From Acinetobacter sp. WCHA45 (GTDB lineage: Bacteria; Pseudomonadota; Gammaproteobacteria; Pseudomonadales; Moraxellaceae), in the NCBI RefSeq assembly GCF_002165255.2, contig NZ_CP028561.1, positions 496,001 to 560,000 on the forward strand: a DNA stretch of 64,000 bases. The letters run 5' to 3'. Shown here piece by piece: positions 17,896-26,601 of the stretch. The notes below the pieces were generated by a model. The model was not told the origin of the DNA. It ran no database searches and saw only the letters and a program-made list of their open reading frames with translations. A program made the translations under genes and the position numbers. Each line of letters starts with the position of its first letter. Within the stretch, counting starts at the first letter, position 1.

Positions 17896-18900
17896 TCACC
17901 AACGAATCGGTTTTTCACTCGAACCTGGTGTGAGTTCAGCATCCGAGAGTGGTTCTGAACTCTCTACTTGTGTCGAGTTTTGTCGAGGGTAACTGATCGG
18001 CATTAAAGACAAGCCATTTAAGACATCATTACTTATTTGTTGTGCGAGTAAGTCTGATGAGGTTGTAGATTGTGAATTATGAATAAGCTCTCCTAGAGAT
18101 TGGCGTTGCTGTTGATTTACAGTTCCTGCAGCAGCAACTTTTCCTGTATTCACCTCAATCACTCGCCAATTTAGACGGATTGCTTGTTGCCCAGCTGGAA
18201 CAGCGCCATAAAATGAACGTCCTTGAGTCGTTTTTGCTTCATTGATACGTCCAACTAAAATATAGTCAGCACCCACTTTTTGCCCAAGTCTTGCCATTTC
18301 TGCTGGTGCACCATCCCAACGAAGAAAGGCATTTTCACTTGCCATTTCCTCAATATAGTCACGACTCACCAAACTTAACTGGCGTGAGTTTGCCAGTTGA
18401 GTGCCGACCAAATCAGCAACTTCTGTCACAAAGTCATCAGCATCACTGCCATCTGTGAGTTGAGTTTTTGAATAGTTATATTGAAATGGCATAACCGCAA
18501 TACGGCGTAAGTGTTGATCCGCTACACTTGATTGAAACTTGCTGACATAAGCACGCACTTTGGCGCGGTAGTTCTTGCCCGAACCCGAAACACTTAACAC
18601 CTGAAAACGATTAATCGCATTAGTGCCCTGCGTTTCAACACTGAACACAGGTGAGGTTTTTCCTTGGTAGCTCCAATGGTTGTTGCTGACCACCATGTTC
18701 ACTTCTTCCGCTAAGTCAGTGCGTGAACTAACACTGGTGCCATTTACAGACTGGGCTGCAATCAGCAAGGCTTCTGCAATAGCCTGTTGTTGGGTTGGGC
18801 CGCTACCTGTGGCTTCTTTCATGACTTCTTGTAGGGCGGCGTTGGCTGAGTGAATTGTTGTTAAGCAGAACAGGGCTGCACAAAGTAAGGATTTCATCAT
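17896..18900 (-). CDS. Secreted CsgG/LpoB-fold protein of unknown function
   Basis: This 334-residue exported protein has a signal peptide (1-21, SANA|A) with no lipobox. The centre (about 130-270) has the CsgG/LpoB-type fold signature: RRIAVMPFQYNYSK, FVTEVADLVGTQLANSRQLSLVSRDYIEEM and LGQKVGADYILVGRINEA. The N-terminal region (about 25-125) resembles flagellar FlgT-like or LPP20-like modules. The C-terminal 30 residues are polar and probably disordered. It is the last gene of a four-gene minus-strand cluster after LpoB, 70 bases downstream, with a strong hairpin in the gap. A periplasmic structural or assembly role is inferred. Confidence 0.75.
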   Translation of the reverse strand: MMKSLLCAALFCLTTIHSANAALQEVMKEATGSGPTQQQAIAEALLIAAQSVNGTSVSSRTDLAEEVNMVVSNNHWSYQGKTSPVFSVETQGTNAINRFQVLSVSGSGKNYRAKVRAYVSKFQSSVADQHLRRIAVMPFQYNYSKTQLTDGSDADDFVTEVADLVGTQLANSRQLSLVSRDYIEEMASENAFLRWDGAPAEMARLGQKVGADYILVGRINEAKTTQGRSFYGAVPAGQQAIRLNWRVIEVNTGKVAAAGTVNQQQRQSLGELIHNSQSTTSSDLLAQQISNDVLNGLSLMPISYPRQNSTQVESSEPLSDAELTPGSSEKPIRW

Positions 18901-18918
18901 TTTCTATCATTCTATATG

Positions 18919-18950
18919 ACCCGATGTTCAGCAGGTGCTGAGCATCGGGT
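18919..18950. repeat. Intercistronic hairpin between lpoB-like and CsgG-like genes
   Basis: ACCCGATG-TTCAGCA pairs with TGCTGAG-CATCGGGT (15 pairs, one G-U, GG between). On the minus strand, the direction of the genes, no T-run follows, so it is more likely an mRNA stability or processing element that changes the ratio of the two proteins. On the plus strand TTTATTG follows. Confidence 0.55.
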
Positions 18951-18970
18951 TTATTGTTGTTGTGAATGGT

Positions 18971-19573
18971 TTATAGACCAAAAGTAGCACGTTTAGCCGA
19001 TTTACGAATTTCTTTTTCGCCTGTCCATTCAACAATACCTGTTTTCAGGTTTTGTAATTTGAAAGTGAACTTGTAGTACACATCACTCTTACCGCCTGAA
19101 TTTTTGACGATGCTGGATAAGTTACCATTCAGCATGTATTCAGCGGCAATTTGAGAGCCTGTTTTCACTGCTGTACGTTTGTCTACCATGCCACTTTGCT
19201 GTTGATAAGCCAACTGGTCTGCCATTGCACCGACAGAAGTCATGTCAACGAAACGGAATTTTCCAGAATTAATTAGTTTATTCTGGATGGTGTCAGTGAT
19301 GGATTCAGTATCAATATGCTCTTGGGTCTTGTTTTTGATACGGTCAACAAACAGTACTGGACGGCGAGCCTGAGTCATTTCAATCACGGGTGGAAACGCC
19401 AGCATGTCATCAACCATCTTGGCTGCGATTTGTTGAAGGTCGGTTGAACCAAAATCTTTGGTTAAGGTTTCAGTTGCCTGTGCATCGCCATAAGATACAG
19501 CCTGAGAGGCACAGCCACTGAACAATGCCATGCTGCCAATTGTGGTTGCTAAAGCCAAAGTACGGAATTTCAT
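18971..19573 (-). CDS. lpoB: LpoB-like outer-membrane lipoprotein, PBP1b activator
   Basis: This 200-residue lipoprotein has lipobox LFSGC (Cys20). The body fits the LpoB/YcfM fold: VEMTQARRPVLFVDRIKNKTQEHIDTESITDTIQNKLINSGKFRFVDM, then AAEYMLNGNLSSIVKN and YYKFTFKLQNLKTGIVEWTGEKEIRK. In E. coli LpoB crosses the periplasm to activate PBP1b. This protein lacks a long disordered linker, so its reach may be shorter. It lies 28 bases downstream of the ycfL-like gene, matching the ycfL-lpoB order of enteric genomes. Confidence 0.88.
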   Translation of the reverse strand: MKFRTLALATTIGSMALFSGCASQAVSYGDAQATETLTKDFGSTDLQQIAAKMVDDMLAFPPVIEMTQARRPVLFVDRIKNKTQEHIDTESITDTIQNKLINSGKFRFVDMTSVGAMADQLAYQQQSGMVDKRTAVKTGSQIAAEYMLNGNLSSIVKNSGGKSDVYYKFTFKLQNLKTGIVEWTGEKEIRKSAKRATFGL

Positions 19574-19601
19574 GTTTTACCCCTTATAAATAAGCTGTTG
19601 A

Positions 19602-20009
19602 TTAGTCTTTCTTCATGTAAATAAGTACATCAACACCACTTGGATTGGGTGCGACAGACTGAACGGTTTTTACTTCACGCCCTTGTAATGTGATTGGTTT
19701 CCAAGTTGCACCTTCTGGATTGATTTCTGTTCCATTGGCATCAAACCAAACAACTTTGTATTCAAAAGATTGTTCGTAGAACCAACCATTTTTTAAGGCG
19801 AGTGATGCTTTTTTAATATCTCCAAGACTGACCATATTGATTCGATTGACACCAATACGGGTTGCGAGAATAGGATTACCTGTCATGGTTCTGACATTGC
19901 TTACACCAGTATTTGGGTCTGTTTGTGTACGCATCGCATTTGGTGCTGTACATGCAGTTAAGCCAAGGCTAAAGCTACACAGAATTATGGGTAAAAGGCG
20001 TTGTTTCAT
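19602..20009 (-). CDS. YcfL-like lipoprotein (DUF1425)
   Basis: This 135-residue lipoprotein has lipobox LTAC (Cys20). The domain has NPILATRIGVNRINMVSLGDIKKASLALKNGWFYEQSFEYKVVWFDANGTEI and a terminal VLIYMKK, typical of the YcfL/DUF1425 beta-sandwich. Function is unknown. Constant association with LpoB suggests a role in envelope or peptidoglycan assembly. It lies 18 bases after the COG3014-like gene. Confidence 0.85.
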   Translation of the reverse strand: MKQRLLPIILCSFSLGLTACTAPNAMRTQTDPNTGVSNVRTMTGNPILATRIGVNRINMVSLGDIKKASLALKNGWFYEQSFEYKVVWFDANGTEINPEGATWKPITLQGREVKTVQSVAPNPSGVDVLIYMKKD

Positions 20010-20027
20010 TATGTTTTACTCAAGTTG

Positions 20028-21398
20028 TTATTTAGCGATACTGAAGCTATCAGCGACAATTTGTTGGTTGGTTTCGATACCATGAATGAAGGTCGTCTGA
20101 TTAGCTTTCACTTCAATATTGATCGATTGATTTGCATAGTTGTTTTTAAGTTGGATGGTATGACTACCAACAGGGAGTAAAAGGCGAGTGACTTGTGCAT
20201 TGCTTGGGAGGGTATTCCATGCACGAACATCTGCTTTTTCTGTGGCAGTGTTATAGATATTGCCTGCAAGTTGTCCAAATACGCCTAAACGATTGCCCAG
20301 TTCTTTTTGTACAGCGTATTTCGCTGTAGAACGTGCAATTTGAGTTGTGAGATTAGCGGCAATCTTTTCTTTTAGTGTTTTTACAGCCAACGCACCAATA
20401 TCAGTAAGTAATGCTGTATTTGCAACGGTTTTCCCATTTACAGCCACATCAACCTGACTTGGTGCAACATAGGTTGAAGGGTCATAGCTTGCAAATGAGA
20501 TATTCACTAACCCATTTGGTGTTGGAATTGCTAAGGTCGAAGAAATTTTTTGAGGAACTAATCCTTGCTCCAGAAAAATAACAACTGGATATTGACCATT
20601 TGCTTTCTTTGCGGCGTTATCGAGTCGTTTTACATCATTTTTAATAAAATCATTTGGCTGTAGTTCATATGCTTTTTTATAATCAACTAAAGCATCATTT
20701 TTTTCACCCAAGGCTTCCCATAATGTTGCCGCCATATAAAATGCATACGCATTTTGATAGGTATTTTTTACTTTACCCGCAATTGTATTTAGTCCAGCTA
20801 AAGCTTCATCGTATTCAGCTGGAGCAGAATTAACATTTTGACCTTTAGCTGCTGCTTTTTCTGCTTCTTTGCTATGAGCTAATTCAATTTCGCGTTGAAT
20901 ACGTTGCGCTACACGCATTTCAACAGCTGCGCCCTCAGTATTATTTAAAGCTAGATAGTTTATCGATTGGTAAACATGTGCTAATACCTGTTCATATTCA
21001 GGAATCTTATAAGGTGCTACACTATCATTACTCACGAGGGAAAGTGCCTTAAAACCTAATTTAGAGGCGCTAATTGTTGCTTTATTATTTTGAGCATCTA
21101 ATAGTTCAAATGCTTTTTCAAAAGTTTGCTTACTGGCTTCATATTGTTTGTTTGCTTGTTCTAAACGCGCCTTTTCTAATAGATACAACGCTGCATCATT
21201 ACTTTTAGCTTTTTTTTCAAATAATTCTTGCGTTGGTGCCGATATCGGTTGAGTCAATGATGAACGAAAATTTTGAGCCGTATCCGTATAGTTATCAAAT
21301 AAACCAGCATGTGCTTGAGTTGTTAAACTAGAAATCGATAAACTTATGCAACTGATGAATAAGAGTGAAAGCTTTGGTTTTAATAATAAAGATGACAT
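20028..21398 (-). CDS. Secreted COG3014-like protein with TPR-type repeats
   Basis: This is the first gene of the envelope cluster, 456 residues. The signal peptide (1-31, AHA|G) is not of the lipoprotein type. TPR-like helices (about 65-250) include AALYLLEKARLEQANKQYEASKQTFEKAF and ATLWEALGEKNDALVDYKKAYELQPNDF. The second half (about 280-456) is beta-rich, with VIFLEQGLVPQKISS and a terminal LLLPVGSHTIQLKNNYANQ beta-sandwich-like segment. The same set (COG3014, YcfL, LpoB) occurs together in Vibrio and Shewanella. Its biochemical role is not known to me. Confidence 0.75.
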   Translation of the reverse strand: MSSLLLKPKLSLLFISCISLSISSLTTQAHAGLFDNYTDTAQNFRSSLTQPISAPTQELFEKKAKSNDAALYLLEKARLEQANKQYEASKQTFEKAFELLDAQNNKATISASKLGFKALSLVSNDSVAPYKIPEYEQVLAHVYQSINYLALNNTEGAAVEMRVAQRIQREIELAHSKEAEKAAAKGQNVNSAPAEYDEALAGLNTIAGKVKNTYQNAYAFYMAATLWEALGEKNDALVDYKKAYELQPNDFIKNDVKRLDNAAKKANGQYPVVIFLEQGLVPQKISSTLAIPTPNGLVNISFASYDPSTYVAPSQVDVAVNGKTVANTALLTDIGALAVKTLKEKIAANLTTQIARSTAKYAVQKELGNRLGVFGQLAGNIYNTATEKADVRAWNTLPSNAQVTRLLLPVGSHTIQLKNNYANQSINIEVKANQTTFIHGIETNQQIVADSFSIAK

Positions 21399-21563
21399 AT
21401 AAACCCCTGTAAAAATACAAAATGTATCAAAAAATTATGTAAATATACAAAAAGTTATAAATAATTAACAGGGATTTAAGGAGATATTTAATAAATATTT
21501 TTATTTTATAAAGTAAAAGATTTTTTTATTAGTATAAGTTTTTGAAACATAATTATTTATTTT

Positions 21564-21592
21564 GATTCATTCAAATATTGTTTGAATGAATC
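21564..21592. repeat. Perfect 12-bp inverted repeat downstream of SDR gene
   Basis: GATTCATTCAAA and TTTGAATGAATC flank TATTG. It lies eight bases past the stop of the minus-strand SDR gene. The T-run (TTTTAATTT) is on the plus-strand side, so as an intrinsic terminator it would act on plus-strand transcripts. It may still stabilise the SDR mRNA 3' end. Confidence 0.55.
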
Positions 21593-21599
21593 TTTTAAT

Positions 21600-22373
21600 T
21601 TATCTTTTTGATAAAAAAATATTAGTCAGCCGATTTAAAAACTGTGGACTAATGCTTGAGAGTTGATACATCAGCTTAGTTTTGATACCTACAGGGGTAT
21701 GAGTTGGAATCAGGGCATGATCTTTTTGTTGTGCTAGATGTAATACTTGTTTTGCTACATCAGCGGGGGTTAAATCAACGCCAATATTTTGAATACTACC
21801 CGCATCCATATTCTTCACCATATTGGTTTGTACAAATAAAGGCATTACATCGAGTACACGAATATTATATTTTTGCCACTCTACATCTAAGGCTTCTGTT
21901 AAACCACGAACAGCAAATTTACTTGCTGAATATGAGGCTAAATCAGCTTGTCCATAAATTGCTGAAGCTGAAGAAAGATTAATTACACGAGCAAAACTCG
22001 CTTTTTCTAGATGGGGTAACCCAGCATGACAACCATTCAGAACGCCTTTGATATTGATATCCACAGTGCGATGATGGGATTGAATTGACGTCTCTTCAAA
22101 TGCGCCAGAGTATAAGATTCCAGCGTTGTTAATTAAAATATTCAGTTCGCCTGCCCAATTTTTAAAATCTTGTAGTGCTATTTTCCACTGACGAAAGTTA
22201 CTGACATCTAAATAACCCGCTTTAGCATTTTCACCAAGTTCGTTGGCTAAACGAAGCGCTTGCTCATCATTAATATCATATATACCGACTTTATAACCTT
22301 GTCGATAAAACATACGTGCGATCTCAGCACCAATTCCTTGTGCGGCCCCACTGATAAATACGCTATGTTGCAT
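21600..22373 (-). CDS. SDR-family oxidoreductase
   Basis: This classical short-chain dehydrogenase has 257 residues from ATG 22373, which has AAGGGAAA upstream. An ATG at 22394 adds seven residues. Motifs: FISGAAQGIGAEIARMF, VGIYDIND (acidic residue after the second strand, suggesting NAD+), NNAGI, and catalytic Ser in INLSSAS with YSASKFAVRG. The C-terminal part (KLMYQLSSISPQFLNRL) is amphipathic and may touch the membrane. It resembles the short-chain enzymes near fatty-acid genes in Acinetobacter, but the substrate is unknown. Divergent from mazG. Confidence 0.85.
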   Translation of the reverse strand: MQHSVFISGAAQGIGAEIARMFYRQGYKVGIYDINDEQALRLANELGENAKAGYLDVSNFRQWKIALQDFKNWAGELNILINNAGILYSGAFEETSIQSHHRTVDINIKGVLNGCHAGLPHLEKASFARVINLSSASAIYGQADLASYSASKFAVRGLTEALDVEWQKYNIRVLDVMPLFVQTNMVKNMDAGSIQNIGVDLTPADVAKQVLHLAQQKDHALIPTHTPVGIKTKLMYQLSSISPQFLNRLTNIFLSKR

Positions 22374-22466
22374 TACTTTCCCTTGCTTTATCATATTTCT
22401 TTAATCGGCGTATATTACGCATAAGCAGGTTCAGGCTGCAACAATTTGGTGTATTTGGAGAAACTC

Positions 22467-23273
22467 ATGGAAAAGTTATTAGAAATCATGCACGAATTAA
22501 GACAAAAGTGTCCATGGGATCAACAACAAACACCAAATAGTTTGACGCGTTATGCGATCGAAGAAGCCTATGAGGTAGAAGCTGCGATTCGAGAGGGTGA
22601 TCTAAATGAAATTCGTAATGAGTTAGGCGATTTGTTATTGCAGGTCGTGTTCCAATCTCAGATGTATAGTGAACAAGGTGCATTTAATTTTCATGATGTG
22701 GTCGATGCGATTAGTGAAAAATTAATTCGTCGACATCCACATGTATTTCAAGCTGAAAAATATCAAAATTTAGATCCAGAACAAGTCAGTGAACTATGGA
22801 AACAAATTAAGCAACAAGAAAAACAAGGTAAGGCTCAATCTCGACTAGATGAAGTGAAACATGCGCCAGCATTGGTACAGGCACATGAGATTCAAAAAAA
22901 AGCAGCGCAGCTAGGTTTTGATTTTGAAACAGTTGAAGATGCTTATGGAAAGTTAAATGAGGAATTAGAGGAATTGCAACAGGCAATAAAAACTCAAAAA
23001 ACTGATGAAATACAAGAAGAATTTGGAGATTGTCTATTTTCTTTAATTAACGTAGGACGTAAACTTGGCGTGTCGAGTGAGACTGCATTATTGGCAACGA
23101 TTCATAAATTTAGAAGCCGATTTGCATATATTGAACAACAAGCACAAAGACAAAATAAAGACTTGCAAGAAATGAGTTTGGCAGAAATGGATGAACTATG
23201 GGAGCAAGCAAAACGACATTTAAAACTTCAGGGGAAATCCAATGAATTTGCCGCAACCACGCAGCAAACATAA
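22467..23273 (+). CDS. mazG: Nucleoside triphosphate pyrophosphohydrolase MazG
   Basis: MazG hydrolyses NTPs and dNTPs to monophosphates and lowers ppGpp and non-canonical nucleotides. From ATG 22467 (behind TTGGAGAAA) it has 268 residues. It has two MazG domains: the first with LRQKCPWDQQQTPNSL and EEAYEVEAAI...ELGDLLLQVVFQ (about 10-80), the second with KLNEELEELQQAI...EFGDCLFSLINV (about 165-205). The metal-binding EExxE and ExxD motifs are present in both. A TTG at 22446 would add seven residues. The 3' end overlaps comEA by 32 bases. Confidence 0.95.
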   Translation: MEKLLEIMHELRQKCPWDQQQTPNSLTRYAIEEAYEVEAAIREGDLNEIRNELGDLLLQVVFQSQMYSEQGAFNFHDVVDAISEKLIRRHPHVFQAEKYQNLDPEQVSELWKQIKQQEKQGKAQSRLDEVKHAPALVQAHEIQKKAAQLGFDFETVEDAYGKLNEELEELQQAIKTQKTDEIQEEFGDCLFSLINVGRKLGVSSETALLATIHKFRSRFAYIEQQAQRQNKDLQEMSLAEMDELWEQAKRHLKLQGKSNEFAATTQQT

Positions 23274-23670
23274 CTTTATTCTGTTTATTTTTATATTTTT
23301 AAGCTGCTTTGTTTATGTAAGTGCACAGCCATTCGATCAATCCTATGAAAAATGGAAAGCTCAACAACAAGCACGTGATCAGCAATTAGCGAAGCAGCCT
23401 AACAATAATTATTATTTATCAAGACCTACGCCACAGAAGAGTTCTCAGCAAGTTTCATCTTCTACCAATATTCAGGGCGATAAGATTAGTTTGAACCAAG
23501 CAAATTTACAGCAGTTACAGACTTTAAATGGTGTTGGTGAGAAAAAGGCTCAGGCAATTGTTGAATATCGCCAAAAGAATGGTGGTTTTAAAACGGTGGA
23601 TGAGTTGGTCAATGTAAAAGGAATTGGTCCAAAATTGCTTGAGAAAAATAAAGCACGCTTAGCATTATAG
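23242..23670 (+). CDS. comEA: ComEA-like helix-hairpin-helix DNA-binding protein
   Basis: This 142-residue exported protein has a signal peptide (about 8-29, VSA|Q), a Gln- and Ser-rich linker (30-75) and a C-terminal helix-hairpin-helix pair, ISLNQANLQQLQTLNGVGEKKAQAIVEYR then TVDELVNVKGIGPKLLEKNK. This is the periplasmic DNA receptor of natural transformation, which ratchets incoming DNA. Acinetobacter is often naturally competent. The start lies inside mazG, so translation is probably coupled. Confidence 0.85.
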   Translation: MNLPQPRSKHNFILFIFIFLSCFVYVSAQPFDQSYEKWKAQQQARDQQLAKQPNNNYYLSRPTPQKSSQQVSSSTNIQGDKISLNQANLQQLQTLNGVGEKKAQAIVEYRQKNGGFKTVDELVNVKGIGPKLLEKNKARLAL

Positions 23671-23683
23671 GATAAAAATAAAG

Positions 23684-23791
23684 ATGATATTGCAATTAAA
23701 AGATACTGATCTGTTGAAACTTCAACAGAATAAATTGCCCTTTGAGTGTGTTAGAGCTATGATTAGCGACAAATTGTTATTTACGTCCTGA
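23684..23791 (+). CDS. Possible 35-residue leader ORF upstream of pcnB
   Basis: ATG at 23684 opens a 35-codon frame (MILQLKDTDLLKLQQNKL to the stop at 23789-23791), ending 19 bases before pcnB. There is only a weak ribosome site. It may be a chance frame in the 139-base comEA-pcnB gap or a small peptide coupled to pcnB. Low confidence. Confidence 0.2.
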   Translation: MILQLKDTDLLKLQQNKLPFECVRAMISDKLLFTS

Positions 23792-23809
23792 CGTAGGAGA
23801 CAGTGTCTT

Positions 23810-25264
23810 TTGCAAACTTTGCGTGCGTCAAAATGTGGTTTGTCCACAGCCCAACTCCCTTCTTCAATATTAGATGTAATCGATAGCCTAACGAAAGCGG
23901 GCTATGAGGCATATATTGTGGGCGGCGGTGTTCGCGATATGATGTTAGGTCTTAATCCTAAGGATTTTGATGCTGTCACCAATGCAACACCAGCACAAGT
24001 GAAAGAAGTTTTTGGTCGACGTTGCCGAATTATTGGTCGACGTTTCGAATTAGCACATGTTTATTCTGGTCGCGAACTGATTGAAGTCGCAACTTTCCGC
24101 GCTCCTCCCAAAAAAGCAGTCACCAGTGCTTCTGGTATGATCCTGCGAGATAATAATTGGGGAACAATTGAGCAAGATTTTGCACGTCGAGATTTCTCAA
24201 TTAATACTTTGTATTATCAACCGCGCCAAGCGATCGTGCTAGATTTTTGTCATGCGGTTGATGATATTAAAACGCGCACTTTACGTTTTCTAGGTGAGCC
24301 TGCACAGCGATTTGAAGAAGATCCTGTTCGGATGTTACGTGCTTTACGTTTTGCTGCGAAACTCAACTTCCAAATTGATCAATCGATTATTGATGTTTTT
24401 GATGTTGAAATGACGCAACTGTTGCGTGACGTTTCACCTCATCGATTATACGATGAGTCTCAAAAATTATTTACTATGGGACATCTTGCACGCGTTTTGC
24501 CGATGTTGATTGAGTTTGGGGTTTGGAAGCAATTATTTGCTGAAATTCCTCCAAATCTAACAGCTTTTATCGAACGTGCAGCTAAAAATACTGATCAACG
24601 AATTCAAATTGGTAAGACCATTAATCCCGCATTTTTTTATGCAGTATTGTTGTGGAAGCCGTTCTTAGAGCGTTGTGATTTTTATTTAAATAAAGGTGTT
24701 GTTCCTGCTGAAGCACGTGCCCAAGCTGGTTTAGATGTATTGAAACGTCAAGCCACACGTACCATTATTCCTCGTTTTGCTGAAACTTTCATTCGTGAAG
24801 TATGGGAAATGCAAACCCGTTTGCTCAATCCAAAACCACAGCAAATTGAAGCTTTAGCTGGACATGCACGTTTCCGTGCAGGCTTTGACTTCTTGTTGTT
24901 ACGTGAGAAATCAGGTGATAGCAGCACTGAAGGTATGGGTATTTGGTGGGAAGCTTACCAAGAAATGTCAATCGATCAGAAAGAAGTCGCAATTCGTCAA
25001 TACAACCGTCAACGTAGTAAAACACGTCGTAAGACAGTTGAAGTTGATGAGCCAAAGACCACTGAGATTGAGCCTTTGGTCAATGTCCCTGAGCCGAGAA
25101 GCCGCCGTGCCAAGAAAGAACGTGTTAGAGCAGATGAATCAACTAGCCGTTTTATTGAAAAAGCGACTGCCGTTTCAGGACAAATCAATGCAGATCATCC
25201 GATCCTTAAGCGTAAGCGTGTACAACGTGATCTGAGCCAAGTGGTTTTTGGACCGACGCAATGA
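23810..25264 (+). CDS. pcnB: Poly(A) polymerase I (PcnB)
   Basis: This 484-residue nucleotidyltransferase adds poly(A) tails that mark RNA for decay. It starts at TTG 23810 behind TAGGAGA. The class II head has YIVGGGVRDMMLGLNPKDFDAVTNATP with the catalytic DxD (residues about 49-51), then RRFELAHV and DFARRDFSINTLYY. The RNA-binding neck has RFEEDPVRMLRALRFAAKL. The tail beyond about 400 is long and very basic (RSKTRRKTVE, SRRAKKERVR), as in E. coli PAP I. The last four bases overlap folK. Confidence 0.95.
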   Translation: MQTLRASKCGLSTAQLPSSILDVIDSLTKAGYEAYIVGGGVRDMMLGLNPKDFDAVTNATPAQVKEVFGRRCRIIGRRFELAHVYSGRELIEVATFRAPPKKAVTSASGMILRDNNWGTIEQDFARRDFSINTLYYQPRQAIVLDFCHAVDDIKTRTLRFLGEPAQRFEEDPVRMLRALRFAAKLNFQIDQSIIDVFDVEMTQLLRDVSPHRLYDESQKLFTMGHLARVLPMLIEFGVWKQLFAEIPPNLTAFIERAAKNTDQRIQIGKTINPAFFYAVLLWKPFLERCDFYLNKGVVPAEARAQAGLDVLKRQATRTIIPRFAETFIREVWEMQTRLLNPKPQQIEALAGHARFRAGFDFLLLREKSGDSSTEGMGIWWEAYQEMSIDQKEVAIRQYNRQRSKTRRKTVEVDEPKTTEIEPLVNVPEPRSRRAKKERVRADESTSRFIEKATAVSGQINADHPILKRKRVQRDLSQVVFGPTQ

Positions 25265-25749
25265 CTATTCGTACCTATATCGGTTTAGGCAGTAACTTAG
25301 GTGATTCACAACAGATTCTTAGCGAAGCTGTTGTGAAGTTGGCTAGTTTAGGTTCGGTAAAAGTTTCAAGGCTTTATCAAAGTCCACCGATGGGTCCTCA
25401 GGACCAGCCAAATTATCTAAATGCCGTTGTTCAATTGGACACGACACTTGAAGCACTTGCCTTATTAGACCAATTACAACAATTTGAGCAAGAAGCTGGT
25501 CGTATTCGTTTAAGGCGATGGGGAGAGCGCACGCTTGATTTAGATCTATTGATTTATGGTCAAGAGCAGATTCAAAATGAACGTTTGACCGTACCACATA
25601 TTGGTATTTTAGAACGTGATTTTGTGATCCTTCCCTTATTAGATTTAGATGCTCATTTACAGTTAAATGGGCACTCATTAAAAGATTTAGAACTAGTGCA
25701 GCAAGCAAACTTGACTGTAATCGCAGATCAATCTTGGGCAACTGCGTAA
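25261..25749 (+). CDS. folK: HPPK, 6-hydroxymethyl-dihydropterin pyrophosphokinase (FolK)
   Basis: FolK transfers pyrophosphate from ATP to 6-hydroxymethyl-7,8-dihydropterin in folate synthesis. The 162-residue protein has GLGSNLGDSQQ at the start, YQSPPMGPQDQPNYLNAVVQ, the catalytic loop RIRLRRWGERTLDLDLLIYG (metal-binding Asp residues) and the HIGILERDFVILPLLDL motif. Its ATG overlaps the pcnB stop (ATGA), giving translational coupling. The pcnB-folK-panB-panC order is common in gammaproteobacteria. Confidence 0.96.
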   Translation: MTIRTYIGLGSNLGDSQQILSEAVVKLASLGSVKVSRLYQSPPMGPQDQPNYLNAVVQLDTTLEALALLDQLQQFEQEAGRIRLRRWGERTLDLDLLIYGQEQIQNERLTVPHIGILERDFVILPLLDLDAHLQLNGHSLKDLELVQQANLTVIADQSWATA

Positions 25750-25788
25750 GATTGTTTCGTTCTGGAAATGCCTGCAGAGGATATCATC

Positions 25789-26598
25789 ATGATTAGTCTA
25801 AGTGACTTAAGAAAATTTAAAGCTGATGGACGTAAGTTCTCATGTCTTACTTGTTACGATGCAAGTATGGCTAAAGCGATGGAATTGGCTGAAATTGATA
25901 CAATTTTAATTGGTGATTCTCTAGGAATGGCGATTCAAGGAAGAGATTCCACACTTCCTGTGACAGTTGAAGATATGGCTTATCATACAGCAGCTGTACG
26001 TCGTGGTAATTCGCACGCCTTAATTATGACTGATCTACCATTTATGAGTTATGCAACGCTTGAAGATGGTTTGAAAAATGCGAAAGCAGTGATGCAAGTT
26101 GGCGCGCAAATGGTCAAGATCGAAGGTGGTGCTTGGTTAAGTGAATTAGTCCAAGTTTTGACACGTAATGGTATTCCTGTCTGCGTGCATTTGGGTTTAA
26201 CGCCACAATCAGTACACGTATTCGGTGGCTATAAACTTCAAGCACGAACGCGTGAAGCAGCAGATCAATTAATTGCGGATTGCCAAGCTGTGGTTGATGC
26301 AGGTGCTGCGGTATTATTATTAGAGTGTGTTCCAGCTCAGTTAGGCAAGGAAATTGCTGAACTATTTCCTAATACTCCAGTGATTGGTATTGGTGCAGGC
26401 AATGAAACTGATGGACAAGTTTTGGTTGTACAAGACATGCTTGGTTTGACTTTTGGTCGAGTTGCGCGTTTTGTGCGTAATTTCATGAAAGAACAAGCGG
26501 GCGAAACAGCAATTGTAGATGCATTTAAATCGTATCATGCAGCTGTTCAAAACCAATCATTTCCTGCTAAAGAACACACTTTTCAAGTTGAGCTCTAA
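25789..26598 (+). CDS. panB: Ketopantoate hydroxymethyltransferase (PanB)
   Basis: The first committed enzyme of pantothenate synthesis transfers a hydroxymethyl group from methylene-THF to 2-oxoisovalerate. The start at 25789 has GAGG nine bases upstream and gives 269 residues. An ATG at 25768 would add MPAEDII. Motifs: SCLTCYDASMAKAMELAEIDTILIGDSLGM, TVEDMAYHTAAVRRG, VKIEGG and VCVHLGLTPQSVHVFGGYKLQARTRE, and GIGAGNETDGQVLVVQDMLG. It pairs with panC, three bases downstream. Confidence 0.96.
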   Translation: MISLSDLRKFKADGRKFSCLTCYDASMAKAMELAEIDTILIGDSLGMAIQGRDSTLPVTVEDMAYHTAAVRRGNSHALIMTDLPFMSYATLEDGLKNAKAVMQVGAQMVKIEGGAWLSELVQVLTRNGIPVCVHLGLTPQSVHVFGGYKLQARTREAADQLIADCQAVVDAGAAVLLLECVPAQLGKEIAELFPNTPVIGIGAGNETDGQVLVVQDMLGLTFGRVARFVRNFMKEQAGETAIVDAFKSYHAAVQNQSFPAKEHTFQVEL

Positions 26599-26601
26599 CT
26601 C

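Noticed and set aside
17792..17992. 66-codon plus-strand frame after relA
   Set aside because: It runs through the relA terminator and into the opposite CsgG-like gene; composition is not protein-like.
24864..25235. 123-codon plus-strand frame inside pcnB
   Set aside because: It is a shadow of the basic tail of PcnB in another frame, with no start context.
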